From positions 62,001 through 126,000 of the forward strand of contig JARGXX010000020.1 in NCBI GenBank assembly GCA_030374765.1: a stretch of DNA of 64,000 nucleotides, in the 5' to 3' direction. Under the pieces are notes generated by a model. That model was not told where the DNA came from. It ran no database searches and saw only the letters and a program-made list of their open reading frames with translations. Both the position numbers and the translations under genes were made by a program. Of this stretch, positions 22,705 through 33,624 are shown piece by piece. Source of the DNA: Agarophyton chilense. Taxonomy: Eukaryota > Rhodophyta > Florideophyceae > Gracilariales > Gracilariaceae. Position 1 is the first letter of the stretch, and every line of letters starts with the position of its first letter.

Positions 22705-23889
22705 CTAGTGTATGGAAAAAACTTGGTTATTGGTTTGCCTTTCAAACCAAATGAAGTATGAAAATATAGAATCAGATGCCTCTCCTTTCCACTTCAGTGC
22801 CGCTGTGAAAAAGAATCGGGTATATTCATCAAGAATGACGATAAAGTATTCATGACCGTATTCTGAAGGGGTTCCCACACAGGTAATGTCAGTGTGTAGA
22901 TGACCATACCGGGTAGCAGAAGTTAGAGATCCTCTGAAATTGCGCCGAAACTTTCCTTGTGGGTATGGAAAGCATTCAATTGTCGATGAAGACGAATCAG
23001 GAAGGACTTTGTCTGTCAATAGTTTCTTGATGGCAGGCATGGTAGAGACATTTCTAAGACGATTATGCCAGAGAGTGACCGACGAGGACATGTGCTCATC
23101 GTTGGAAGTGTCTGTGTCAAGGTAAGATACAGAAGAATCATTTTCAATGCTCCGAGTTTCATCACAAGTCTGGAAAAGTAGCGTGTTGTCATCACTATCA
23201 GATGTAGGGTCCTGGTCAAAGTCATTGAAATCCGGATCGTGTACGAAAAATGGGAGACGAGCCATCTTAGCGGTTTCGGTAGCAGAGAGTTCTATATTAG
23301 AGTGAATCCCCCCATTGTTACTTTTTTGTGGAATATAATACAGTCCATCTGAATGACGTTCAGCGGTTCCAATCACTCGAAAGTTGTCATTTAAATCGAT
23401 TATGTGGGCCACCGAGGGCAAGAATAAAACAGCCAATTGTTTGGATGTTAAAGCTGGAATGGATAAGAGATTCATGGATATATCAGAAGATAAGAGCGTG
23501 TTACTGAGAGTTACAGTGGTGCGTTTACCTTGATGAGACCAAATCACGGATTTTGTGCCTTGCTCGCTTGCGATGATCTCCGAGTTATCACCGAGAACAA
23601 TGGGGACATGGCACTTGTGGCTTCTAGAGAGGCTCTCAGAAGATGGAGTCAAATATGCCGTTCAACCGGAGTCCAGCATCAAAACTGTTCTAGTTGTGCG
23701 GGCTGCCATAGTACGAGTTCGAGCCACAGCCGCACCTGTAAGGTTCTTGTTTGAATGTGTTACTGTGTCAGAATTGTCATGATGCTCGGAGGAGTTCATG
23801 ATATTCGATTTGTTTTCTTCGTCAACCTCCTTGATAGAATTTTCGAAAGCTTCAATCGATTCCTTGGATTCAAATGATTGAGGTAACAA
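22705..23889 (-). pseudogene. copia2 protease-integrase (N-terminal part)
   Basis: The protease active site VLMLDSG is followed at once by TGA and then TAYLTPSSESL. The integrase zinc segment is LWHNRLRN. The core has the first Asp in HTDITCVG; TAG precedes the second Asp motif (DGGSEF) at 22705. The protease frame is shifted relative to the upstream gag frame. Confidence 0.8.
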
Positions 23890-24563
23890 CGGTTGGTAGA
23901 ATGGTTTTCTTTGCTAAAGATTGCACATTTGTGCTTGGCAGCAGTAGACCTATGAGAGGTGTTTGTGTAAAACGATCGTACTTCATCAAGGAAACGCGCA
24001 GACACCAAGTCCCAAATTGCGGTTTCTGGTGAAAGAGTCTTAATGGCCCCACAGACAAGAATCATTTCCCTTGCAGTGATTGAACAAATCAGAAGCGCAA
24101 AAGTCAGCTTTTCGGGTAGCTTTGTTTCCATAGCGGCAAGTTGTTCTACAATACTTGCCATCTTGTCAATGTGAGAACCTGTGGGCTGACTGACATCGTT
24201 GTATTTCAAATTGACAAGCTCGCACATCTTGACCATTCGAGATGCGGTTGATTTGGAAGCGTACCGATCGTCCAACTTCTTTAACATCTTGTGTGGATTA
24301 CCGACATTGGGTTTGAAAACGCGTGAAGCTTCATCTGATAATGCAGAAACGATGATGCCGCTGGCTCTTTTTTGATTGAACTCAAATTCTGTCTTCGTTT
24401 CTTCATTCAAGCTGTAAGGGTTTCGATATTGCAGCAAAACATCAGAGATACCCTTAACATTGCATGAAAACTCGATACGAATTCTCCAAAACTTGAAATC
24501 GTGTTTCTCATCAAATGGTTTGATGCGATACTTGCCCAAATCTATTGCGACTAAGAAAAGCAA
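23796..24563 (-). pseudogene. copia2 gag
   Basis: The 255 codons match the UBN2-type gag fold of the array element in outline (FDEKHDFKFWRIRIEF, RASGIIVSALSDEASRV, MLKKLDDRYAS). The zinc knuckle is damaged: KCAIFSKENHSTNRC has Phe in place of the second Cys. The frame opens only about 35 bases after the primer-binding site, a much shorter leader than in the array element. Confidence 0.8.
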
Positions 24564-24597
24564 GACAGTAAAGAAATCTTTGCGTAGTTGCGATTCT

Positions 24598-24611
24598 CTG
24601 GGCCCATAACC
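24598..24611 (-). other. copia2 primer-binding site
   Basis: GGTTATGGGCCCAG on the minus strand, the same initiator tRNA-Met anticodon-arm match as in the array element and copia3. Confidence 0.8.
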
Positions 24612-24800
24612 TCCGGGCCCGAACGAAGAGGGGAGAAAATGTGAGTTGGAGAGTCTCAGACCAGATAAGGAAAGTCTCAGACTCCGTCTTTATGTAGGTA
24701 GAAACACAGTGAGGCAATACAGACTAACGTGATCATGTCAATACATGATCACGTAAACAATACAAATATAAATTCAAATACAAATGCGCTTGTAATAGAA
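24612..24800 (-). repeat. copia2 5' LTR (right end approximate)
   Basis: The sequence next to the primer-binding site should be the LTR; it ends GGGCCCGGA on the minus strand. A perfect 12-bp inverted repeat with a CAAT loop (ACGTGATCATGT, 24727-24738 and 24743-24754) lies in it or at its edge. The partner LTR is not in the window, so the boundary could not be fixed. Confidence 0.5.
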
Positions 24801-24811
24801 ATGCAATCTTA

Positions 24812-25408
24812 CGGGAGACAAAGTCACTGAGATTTCCAGGCTGTTTAGGAGCTGTTGACTGCTCTGGATGGGAGTGGTCTAATTGAACTATTGCATGGCG
24901 AAGGCAATATAGAGGCAAGGGAGGCACACCAATGTCTCGTACGGAAGTGATTTGTGACGATAAGCTCTGGATATGGCACATCATGTTCGGATCCCCCTGA
25001 GCGAAGAACGATATTTCGATTATGAATCAAAGCTCTTGGTTTCCCGACATCCGTAACGAAACATGGCCAATCGTTCGTCCAATGCTCAACGTGGCGGGAC
25101 ACCACACTCCGACCCTAGATCAAGAAAGGAAAATCTGTACTCCAAAGGTCAATCATCAGCTCGAAAGGAGGGTGAAAGAATCTTTGCGTGTCTTTACGGT
25201 CAGTTTTAAATAATGGACAGACTTGCCCCGACTTTCAAGATTCAATGATCTCAAGAGCATAGTTCTTCGTTGTTCTATACTGCACAATATGATTGCAGAG
25301 GATAGGGGCTACTATGGAACTGCAAAGGTTAGAATTTCAGAAGAGCAGATGCAGTCAGCTGGAGCTTTTTACAACCAAGTCACTCATCTGAGCTGCACAT
25401 ATGAATAA
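24812..25408 (+). pseudogene. Harbinger-type (Plant_tran-like) transposase relic
   Basis: Broken plus-strand frames give, in order, RFPGCLGAVDCSGWEWSN, then WRRQYRGKGG, then EVICDDKLWIWHIMFGSP-stop-AKNDIS, then ARKEGERIFACLYGQF and LRCSILHNMIAEDRG. These match the landmarks of the plant-transposon DDE family (GxIDCxxWxW, DxxLWIWHxxFG, NDI, ER.FG.L, HNMIVEDE). At least two stops and one frameshift are present. It starts just outside copia2. Confidence 0.75.
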
Positions 25409-25796
25409 GCTGACATGTGGCGGTCATTTCCTGATTCCACGGAACGCCTTGATGATTATACTCATTTTCTAGACGCCGTCGTTGAGAACTTTTGGAAAAG
25501 TAATGGCACCAGTGAAGAGTGAAAGCGGATATATACACGACACTCATTGAAGTGTTCCAGTACACAAAGAGATGAGGTTTCAACACGATGGAGGCACTTT
25601 ACGTTCTCTCTCCAAACATTGCTGAATGTTGCCGGCGCCAATTCTATACGGTAGTTTTTGGCAGATGAAAGGAACACAATTCAATAGCAGGCCGACAATT
25701 AAGAACTTTACGCAAGCTTCCAAGGCGAAATTGTTCGATTCAATTTGAATCGATGAATACTAGGGTGCGTTTTCAGCACTTCAAAGTTTGAGGTAG

Positions 25797-26270
25797 CTAC
25801 AGTTCCCTCTCACTTGAATCCAAAGCTTCTTTGATCAGAGTATCTCCCGAAGACATTTGCAGCAAGGGCTCAATAGGCTCCTGTTCATGTTTGCTCAGCA
25901 GTCTAGGAATGTTTCGGGATGACCCTTCTTGTCTCTCAGAAGTAACAAAACGAGATAATAGCCTTTTCCGAAAGAGCTGAGAGAGAATAGCCCGCTGTTG
26001 CTGAGAAATATCCGATCCGGGAGCTAATAGAGTTTTAGCCATGTCCCATTCCATTATTTCTCTTGCAAGCTCCAGCTTGCGTTTAGCAAGCCCCTGCTTC
26101 TTTCAAGCAGAGTTCTGCAACATACTTTCCATGCGATTGATTGGAGAACCACCCGCTATCGCAGCCATATGCTTAGCCTTTTTAGCCGCTTTCGTACGTA
26201 CCGGTCGTTTCAAGTCCAAGCCCCCTTCTTCCTCTTCAATCTTTCCCACGCGTTTCAGTTAAGAGGTGTT
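25797..26270 (-). pseudogene. Companion ORF of the Harbinger-type element (relic)
   Basis: The minus-strand frame begins near 26270 with KRVGKIEEEEGG, then KRPVRTKAAKKAKHMA, a TGA after MLQNSA, and continues from 26054 as MEWDMAKTLLAPGSDIS to 25797. The pattern (acidic stretch, then RP.G.KAAK, then a long helix) resembles the DNA-binding partner protein, or NAM-associated C-terminal region, that accompanies Harbinger transposases. It converges on the transposase relic. Family assignment is from memory of the motif and is moderately sure. Confidence 0.5.
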
Positions 26271-26280
26271 GTTTCGAAGA

Positions 26281-27460
26281 AAGAAAAAAAGAGTCTTTGT
26301 ACTTGAACTTATCAGACACGTGATATTTCAAGTTTTGGATGCAATTGTATACATGCCACATGGATTGGCTGCTTTAGCTCCAGAGCATCTCTGCGACGCG
26401 AAAGAGTGAATCATCACCAGGGTTGCTTGTTAGCTGCATGCCCTAAGCACTTTGCTCTACGTCTTGCGGCAGACATCGCTCGAACGGCCTTTCCAGCGAC
26501 GGGAATCAAGATCGGAACTTGTTTTCCGCAAAGTACAGGCCACTTGAGGTTTTGGTTTGCGCCGTCTTTGATAAAATCAGACCCGGACACCGCGACCCAC
26601 CTCTGCATGTGAAATGTTCAACCCTTTAGTGGGGTTCAAAGCCGCAACGAGCGCTGCTTTCGAGAGAGCAACGAGCTGTATGTAATCTCAGGAGAGGCCT
26701 TTTTCGCCACGAACTCGCTTTTCTCCATCGGTCTGGGCAACCCCGTTGCTCCTCTCTGGCGCAACAGATGCCATGGTCAATTCTGAGAAGGCTTTACGAT
26801 ACAAAGCACCTGCTGCCCGGCGTCAAACGTTTGAGCGCGCCTTGCGATGCAAAGTTGGCGCCCAAACCTTCGGCGTCCAAACCTTGCGTTGGCTCCCGGC
26901 AGGAGGCGGTTGTTTTGGCGCCCAAGTTTGGGCAGCCGATCCCAAATATTATGGGGCGTTTTAGGGCTTCGGGCAAACCGGTAGCGCAGCTGATTTGACC
27001 GGACGGGTAGGGATGCCTTCTAAGATATCTTGGTTGTACGCCTGTCCAAAGTGCAAAAACATTTTTCCATCGGGCCAATAATGTTTGTCTCAAGATATTT
27101 ATTAAAAAAACTCTTGTCCTATTGCCCAATTTTTAATTTTATGGTAGCTCAGTATTACATAATGATTCCATTTTTGTAGAAGATTAAGAAACTGCTTGAA
27201 GCGAGGTCAATCAGATATTTATCCTATCTGCGCCAAAGAAAATAACAATTTTTAGTTCGAATCACATCATCAAGGCTTTAGAAATTCTAGACCTTTCAAT
27301 TTCCTTATCAAGCATTTGCACGGAGCTCCCTGTTCAGTCTACTCGAAAATTGGAATCTGCCATCGAATTAGCCATCGGGAATCAGCAGCACCACGTTTCC
27401 CAAAGGAATCCGTAGAACAAATCCATCTCTTGACAAGAAACGTGCACAGACTTGACAAAT
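26281..27460. other. No gene recognised
   Basis: Short open frames only, none with a recognisable family or clear coding character. Confidence 0.4.
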
Positions 27461-28747
27461 CTACTCAGTGCGAAATACTACACACTTGTTTTCAGATCTC
27501 GGAACTTGGTTCAGATTGAAATACGGGTCAACCAACTGAATCTCAGTGAAATAAATACGAAGGCAGCGGCCCTTAGCGAGTTCCCCTTGATCTGCATGGA
27601 ACGTCTGATGGCCAATTCCGGAGCCTTGCTCCTGCCATATGTACAACGGCTTGAACTGAGTTGGTGCGAAACGCTGTGATCCAAAATCGGTGATTGGAAA
27701 CGCGCCAGAATCGTCAATAAACTCTGGAACGATGTTGTTCGAGTTCAAAACACCAAGATTCACGTCTGGGTTCTTTGCAACTATCACGGGCGTGAAGCTC
27801 TTGTCTGCCGGTCCATCTGTTCTGAACGTCGCCAAGCCCGTCTCTCCCTTGAAAGTAAATTCGCATTCGTCGAACGCCATCTCACAGCTGTCCAATGGAA
27901 TTGGACTTGGACTTGGAGCTGCAATTGTGCAATGCTCGACGGTTATAAGCTTGTGGCAGCTAGGGTCATGTGTGCTGGGACAGGAAGCGGCCACCGTTGA
28001 TGTAACCAAAAGCGCCTCGGCCGCGCCCACGGCATTGGCAGTGCAGTTCACTTCACCTAGAAGGTCATGAACCCGACCGAGAAGCATAGTAGTCCATATT
28101 AGCGCCTCCTCGGGACTAACAGCTGATACCCTCGCCATTGTACCCCTGTCCACCGGACGATCAACTCCGCCCACACCAGATATATTGTAGCCGACTTGGA
28201 TTGTAACATCGTTTCCCTCCTTCGTGACAATCAATCGTGCACGACAGAGCAACCATGCTCCGCAATCACGAGTTCCCACCCCTTCTTCGATGACCTGATC
28301 TTCAACCTCCTGAGCAGCATCTTGTCTGTTCAAGTATGCCATAGAGAGAGTGGAGAGAGGCCGAAAAGCGATATTGGGATAACGGCTGAACGAGCCAATG
28401 ACACCCGGCCGATGAGATTGGTAATATGAGTATCCATTTGGAACTTTCCAAAGAACCCCTGATTGTCCATACGCAGCAAAGTTGTAAATACGGTTCTTGA
28501 AGTGAAGGAAATGACAAGAAATGCATTGACTGGAAAGAAAGAATACGGATGCGGCAATAAGAGTGAAAACGGAGACTGTTTTGAACAGCCGAGAGATTGA
28601 GGATGAGCGAGAAAGACGGGTCATTTGATGGTAAACTGCATTTCGAAGTGAAGCTTGACGAGGGGAACTCGTCGAGACCACTGGAATAGAGTAGTAGTAG
28701 GGACCGCCATGACTTAGAATGGAATCCATGCCGAGGTGAGAAAGCAA
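27461..28747 (-). CDS. Unrecognised 428-residue membrane-anchored protein
   Basis: This is one uninterrupted frame, ending TAG. The start may be M1 or the internal M42 (MTRLSRSSS). A single hydrophobic segment at about residues 56-76 (SVFTLIAASVFFL) follows a basic Ser-rich stretch. This suggests a type II signal anchor with the remaining 350 residues on the lumenal or outer side, or a signal peptide if M42 is the start. The distal part has paired Cys residues (CPSTHDPSC, DSCEMAFDEC) and possible N-glycosylation sites (NIS, NCT), as in secretory-pathway proteins. I recognise no family. It has no introns and coding-like composition. The minus strand is shared with the next host genes, but spacing is large. 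Confidence 0.65.
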   Translation of the reverse strand: MLSHLGMDSILSHGGPYYYSIPVVSTSSPRQASLRNAVYHQMTRLSRSSSISRLFKTVSVFTLIAASVFFLSSQCISCHFLHFKNRIYNFAAYGQSGVLWKVPNGYSYYQSHRPGVIGSFSRYPNIAFRPLSTLSMAYLNRQDAAQEVEDQVIEEGVGTRDCGAWLLCRARLIVTKEGNDVTIQVGYNISGVGGVDRPVDRGTMARVSAVSPEEALIWTTMLLGRVHDLLGEVNCTANAVGAAEALLVTSTVAASCPSTHDPSCHKLITVEHCTIAAPSPSPIPLDSCEMAFDECEFTFKGETGLATFRTDGPADKSFTPVIVAKNPDVNLGVLNSNNIVPEFIDDSGAFPITDFGSQRFAPTQFKPLYIWQEQGSGIGHQTFHADQGELAKGRCLRIYFTEIQLVDPYFNLNQVPRSENKCVVFRTE

Positions 28748-30000
28748 CCTAACAACAGACTGCGTTGAACGGAAATAGCATAAATTCTCTACGGGATGGA
28801 AGCGAAATATACGCTTATAGTGTGGTCACACCGTTCGACGAAGAATCTCGCCGAAATGTGGATATTGTCTCAAGATGCACATCCGGCTAGAGTGGGCTCG
28901 AGATATGCTTCAATGGCTCATGGCTTCGATGGTTGAGGAGCATTGAAGCAATCTGCCGGAGAATGGAAGCAGATTCACAAAGCATAACACTCTTCTCCGG
29001 ACAATAGGCCGTGCACATGTACGATGATCTTTGTGTAAGCAGCTGTGTCCCTTTCGCGGTTACTATTAAAAGTTTAAAACGCTCCTGCCAACACATTCAA
29101 CTCGTGAGAGGCCACACGCCTTAGACGCGTTCTAACTGGACAAGGATCAAACACTGTGTAGATGGGGCGTTGTCCACACTCTCCCACGACCTGTTTGTAA
29201 CGGAGATTTAGGTTTTGAGTGAGCTTTTTTTGGAGGGTTTTGTAGAGCATCTCCAACGCACAGAACACAACCGGTAAGAAAGAAAAGCATGGTGCCGTGT
29301 GCATCTCTTCTCCACTCGGGCGACAAAAGGGAGCAAGTTTTCGAACAGGTTCAGATTTCCGAACCAAATAGTGGTGATTTCTAGTAGGACAGGCTACGCT
29401 TTGAAGATTCACAATTGAATTCACTGAAATTAGAAGCTCATATCCGTGCGCAGTATGTTGACATTGAAACAATCGACGGTGGGTAGAGACTGTTTGACAC
29501 GTGTCAGTGTGGTCGATGTATGCGGCGGCGGAACAAGTCAAAGTGGTGTAGACGGCGTAAAAGGCGGCGGTGCGGATGAATCGGCGTAAGAGGCGTAGAC
29601 GGCGGCGGAGCGGAGGACCAGGGTGAAGTTGATGAAGCTGATGATGTTTGATTATTGATTATGGTGATGATAATGAAGAGAGAGAGAGAAATGAGCAAAT
29701 CTCTTGTCTCAGTTCTCAAGTACCTCTTTGAACCTAACCATAATCGTTAACAGAATTATCTGTTTACAATTATGTCATAACTATCTACAATAGGTGTCAC
29801 ATGATTACAAATATCTAGCGTATGCATAGTTGTAACGTACAAAATCACAGCCTAACATTAGATTGCCCACGCAGTAGTTCCCTCGTTTCAATTTCTTTCG
29901 CGAGCCTAACCTCGCATTATCATGTGATTTTCTACAGTGGGCACACCCATGAATCGGACAGGTTGCCTGTCGCACATTAAAAGGCTCCGACCCCTTTGGG
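28748..30000. other. No gene recognised; purine-rich and (GA)n tract
   Basis: An open minus frame at 29074-29541 (155 codons) has no recognisable motif. A GA-rich microsatellite (about 29676-29693) and a GAT-rich stretch (29630-29675) are present. Confidence 0.4.
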
Positions 30001-30640
30001 TATCAAAATTGAAATCGTTTTGCACTTTAATTCACTCCACTATCTTTTCTCCGCCATATTTCTCTTTGACGAGAATCAATGATTGAGCTGCGTTATGTTG
30101 TTGATTATTTACACTCGCACACGTTGCAAGAAGATGACGGAAACTCACAACCTTTTCACTATAAACGGACTCCTGATAGATTATTTTGAGAATAAGTACA
30201 TGTTTCGTATGAGGATTGGAGTATATCTACTTATACAGTTCTTAACAAAAAAACAACACACAATTTCTCAAAAATGTTTTAGAGAGAACCGTGATAGGTT
30301 GAAAAAACGTTGCATAAAGTTGTATATATGTACGTACGCAAATGTAAATACAAAAGTAATACCAATAATGGTTAAAACGCTATGTTTGCGTTGTACTTCT
30401 ACTTTTCAGCAACCATCATTCAACATTCATAAAACAATAAAAATAAAAACGGTAGAGGACTAAATCTATCAGAAAAATAAATCTTTGAAAAGTCGGTACA
30501 TTCTAAAAACAATTTCACAAAACTTAATGTTTTACCGCAATATGTTTGAGAGTAGATTTACAAAAATCGTAGACCATTTACGAAACTTCTTTTTTTGATC
30601 GGACTTGGCAATCATGGATATAAAACAGAGAGGGGCGTTA
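30001..30640. other. AT-rich island
   Basis: The stretch is noticeably more AT-rich than its surroundings. The plus frame 30083-30463 (126 codons) is Lys/Ile/Asn-rich, matches nothing I know, and could be chance in AT-rich DNA. An organelle-derived insert is possible but unsupported. Confidence 0.35.
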
Positions 30641-30890
30641 TTAGATACTTAAACGTGAAGCACACTTTGTTGTTCTAGTTTCTAGTCTTTTTGCGGATGG
30701 TTGCTTGTGCTTGCCATAACATCAATGCTCATAGGCAAGTGTTTCGGGCTTTTGTAGCACTCTGGATACGTTCCACCTAGTACAACTGCCACGCAACTGT
30801 TACACGGAATGAGCCTCTCCGACGCAGTAAATCATCTAACGCAACCCAACAATCACTGTGAGGCTTGCATCAACTGACTGCATTCAAGTT

Positions 30891-30955
30891 ATGCATCGCT
30901 AATGCAACAATCTACTTTTGAACTTGACTTCTACAGTTGCATTAGATATATGCAT
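30891..30955. repeat. Imperfect inverted repeat
   Basis: The left arm ATGCATCGCTAATGCAAC (30891-30908) pairs with the right arm GTTGCATTAGATATATGCAT (30936-30955), allowing a small mismatch. The loop is about 27 bases. Confidence 0.6.
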
Positions 30956-33243
30956 CGCATTCCAGCACTAGCATTCAATAATGGAGTGAACGTTTTCCGT
31001 ACATTTGTGACAATGATGTTATGATATGGTGCCACAAAAATACGTATGAGACTCTGCGACGAACACTTCGCAGAGTCTGTAACAAGCCATCTAGATATTG
31101 TAACGTAGTGATAACTTAGAGTACAGGCATTTTTAATACCAAACCGCCTAAGATATTTTACAGTAGTTCTGATAAACCGTGACAACTAATGCTAGACAGC
31201 CTACAGTGTAGCAAACGAGCTACTACTTACGTACTAGGCCGACGAGGTTGCTCTCCAGCTTGGGAGGCCAAGCGCGGACGCTCGACGACGGTTTCCAAAC
31301 GTTTTCCGAAAAACAATCCCGTTCATTCCAAATTACTGAATTTGTGCGCATTTGCGCTGGCAGTATAACAATTGGTAGCAGCTTTCTACGTTCCTCACCG
31401 CTGAAACCAGTCAACCCCCCTCCTTCACTCACACAAGGCGGCTTGCGTGCCAGTCGAAACTGGAACGACGCACCGAAAGCACCGCGCAGTCGCCTTCCCA
31501 AAGTTCCTCTCACTGCTCGTCATCACCGTCCATGCAACCGCCCCCATCAACGGCGGACCACACCGATCCAACCTCGATTCCACCAACCCCTGCCGCCGCG
31601 CCCCCTCGCTTCTTTTCCCGCCGCCCGCCCATCGCACCTCAACCACTCCCTAGAACTGTTCGCCGATGTAGAAACCTCTAGAAAGTCCCAGAATGCGACT
31701 GGAAACTGCTTAAGGTAATAGACGTATGCAGAAGCATCTAGAAGTTTTTATAGAACTTTTGTAGAAAAGGCAAGAAATATCTTAGGTATGCGTCTAAAAC
31801 AATTTAGAAGTGCTTAAAAGCAATATAAAAGAACAGAAGAACTGAGACTGAGTCGAGAAAAACGAACTCAAGTCAACACTTCACAGAATTATCCGCGTTC
31901 GAGTGTACTTTAATCTATCATTGGTTATGAGCCCGGACTACGTACACAATTAGTTCACTTACCATTTAAAAAGATATACTACAACGTGAGAAGATGTCTC
32001 AACGAGAAAGGAGACATTAACTGAAACGAAATATAGAATCGTTCTAAACCGTCACAAATGAAATACTAAAGACCAGAATTGTCAGTCGCCTTATTTTAAA
32101 AGGTCTAGGAACGCTACATCAAGACGAAAACAGAATTGAGAATGAATTTTCTATCCGCAAATGTACAGGGCGAGTTAGATCTTCTCCAGTTTGCTGAGTC
32201 GCTTGTTTAATGCTTGACTTGTCCGGGTTCGAAGATTTCGCTGTGAAGACAAAGGTGGCGCACAAAACAATGTTTATTTGCTGCTTCAGATCTCCCCAGA
32301 TTCGAGCGCAAGCCTGCGTGTGAGCTTGACGTTTGTGAGCGCAAATAGTATGATGAATGGCAATCTACCGAAGTGGGTTGGTTACATCCACTACACTGGA
32401 TTTTCCTATTTTGCAGTGTTGTTGTATGTGACGGGACCTGATTTGAAGATGATCTAGCTTAGAGCAATCCCTTTATTCTGTTCTACCATTGGTCGCCAGT
32501 ACAAACTCTTTTTTATTGTCGACCCGTCAAAATTGGTTTTACAACAAACTACAATAACTTGGTGTTGGCTCTGAGCTGCAGGATGCTTCTCTGTCCAAAA
32601 TGCAAGAACGATTTTCAAACTGCCATTGTAATGAATGCTCAATTTCTTTCACTTAACATCGTGCTTCTATACAATAAAATTCACCATCCGAAATCTTTGT
32701 GGCACTAAATGCACAAAATGTGTCTGGGGCTGTACGATAAAGCTAATTGTTTTTCAGATGGAGTTTAATAGAAAGCTTGCAATATCCTTGTCATTGCGTG
32801 TTTACTAAATACCAACACACTTAGCGCCAAAGGGTAGAAAGCCAAACGAAACCCTGCTTTTGGTAGCCATAACTTTTCCGAATAGTATATTGCGTTTGTT
32901 ACGTCTAACAAAGTGTCGAACCAAACTATATGCAAATGCCCAAGATATCCGACAGAGCCTGCAGCGGGTCACCATGCTGGCCCAAATCGCATATGGTCTG
33001 GGAAACGGCGGGGTTTTCGTTTTCGTGAAGTACTACACAGCATCTCGTCTGTGCGGGAAGGCGTATGCAAGAAGGAAACCACTGCAAACGTTGTGACTTG
33101 CTTTCGCAGAAAAAACCGTTCCGGCATTTGGAGTAGTTCGTCTTTCTTTGTCGTGGGACACAGAGACAATATTGCACTCAAAGAGTAATACTTTTACAAA
33201 TATATATTTACTGAACTACGAGCTTGTTTAAATATTGAACAAA
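30956..33243. other. No gene recognised
   Basis: The plus frame 31248-31718 (156 codons) has a Pro/Arg-rich tail but no recognisable domain. The remaining frames are short. A dispersed motif lies at 32372-32402 (listed separately). Confidence 0.4.
32372..32402. repeat. Dispersed about 31-bp motif, copy 1
   Basis: CTACCGAAGTGGGTTGGTTA followed by CATCCACTACA matches 44998-45029 with about five differences. A weaker partial copy (CCATCCACTACA) is near 56075. Confidence 0.5.
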
Positions 33244-33624
33244 TTAGATTGAAACTCGGGCTATACTCTCGATGAGGTGAATGAGAGGCGAGAACATTAT
33301 GAGAATCTGTTCGTTGATGCCTTTTCCGGAGATGATTTCGGTGATGAGGCCGATTACAAATCCGAGTTGCGCCAGCCTGCCGTTCACTTTTTCGGCGTAG
33401 GGAGTGAATCCTTGAGGCCCTCTGTACTCACTGTCGACCTTGGCGGCTCGATCTGCCTCGACGGTGCGGAACGGGGAGCTTGTCTCCGGTTTGGTCTCGG
33501 TCTCCAACCTCATGCGAGGAGTCGCAGAGAAGGGGCGCGGTTGGTTGGCCTCGACGGCTGGGCGGAAGGGCTTTGCGAGGAAGGATGGGGAGAAGGAGGA
33601 GACGAATGCGGACTGCGAGTTCAT
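33244..33624 (-). CDS. One-helix LHC-like (high-light-inducible type) protein, plastid-targeted
   Basis: 126 residues. The start at 33624 was chosen because the longer frame upstream is Arg/Pro-rich and unlike the mature protein, whereas MNSQSAFVSSFSPSFLAKPF begins a Ser/Arg-rich plastid transit-like peptide. Residues 73-100 carry the family signature FTPYAEKVNGRLAQLGF ... TEIISG. E78 and N81 match the chlorophyll-ligand pattern ExxNxR, followed by the TGK/SGK motif of HLIP/OHP proteins. A second hydrophobic stretch (ILIMFSPLIHLI) ends the protein. Such proteins bind chlorophyll and protect photosystems in the thylakoid under excess light. A TTTAAAAG box lies about 120 bases upstream (33743-33750). 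No intron. A nuclear rather than plastid gene, given the transit peptide. Confidence 0.85.
   Translation of the reverse strand: MNSQSAFVSSFSPSFLAKPFRPAVEANQPRPFSATPRMRLETETKPETSSPFRTVEADRAAKVDSEYRGPQGFTPYAEKVNGRLAQLGFVIGLITEIISGKGINEQILIMFSPLIHLIESIARVSI

Larger units (their letters stand above)
20093..24830 (-). mobile_element. Ty1/copia element copia2, decayed, nested host of gypsy1 and a solo LTR
   Basis: It is a minus-strand copia element with 5' LTR and primer-binding site at the right, gag, protease, integrase, RT and the start of RNase H. It is interrupted by a solo LTR (20211-20879) between RT and RNase H and cut by gypsy1 at 20092. Its right edge is not sharply defined because the partner LTR is outside the window. 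Confidence 0.85.

Noticed and set aside
31248..31718. 156-codon plus ORF as a host gene
   Set aside because: No domain, low-complexity Pro/Arg tail, no supporting context.
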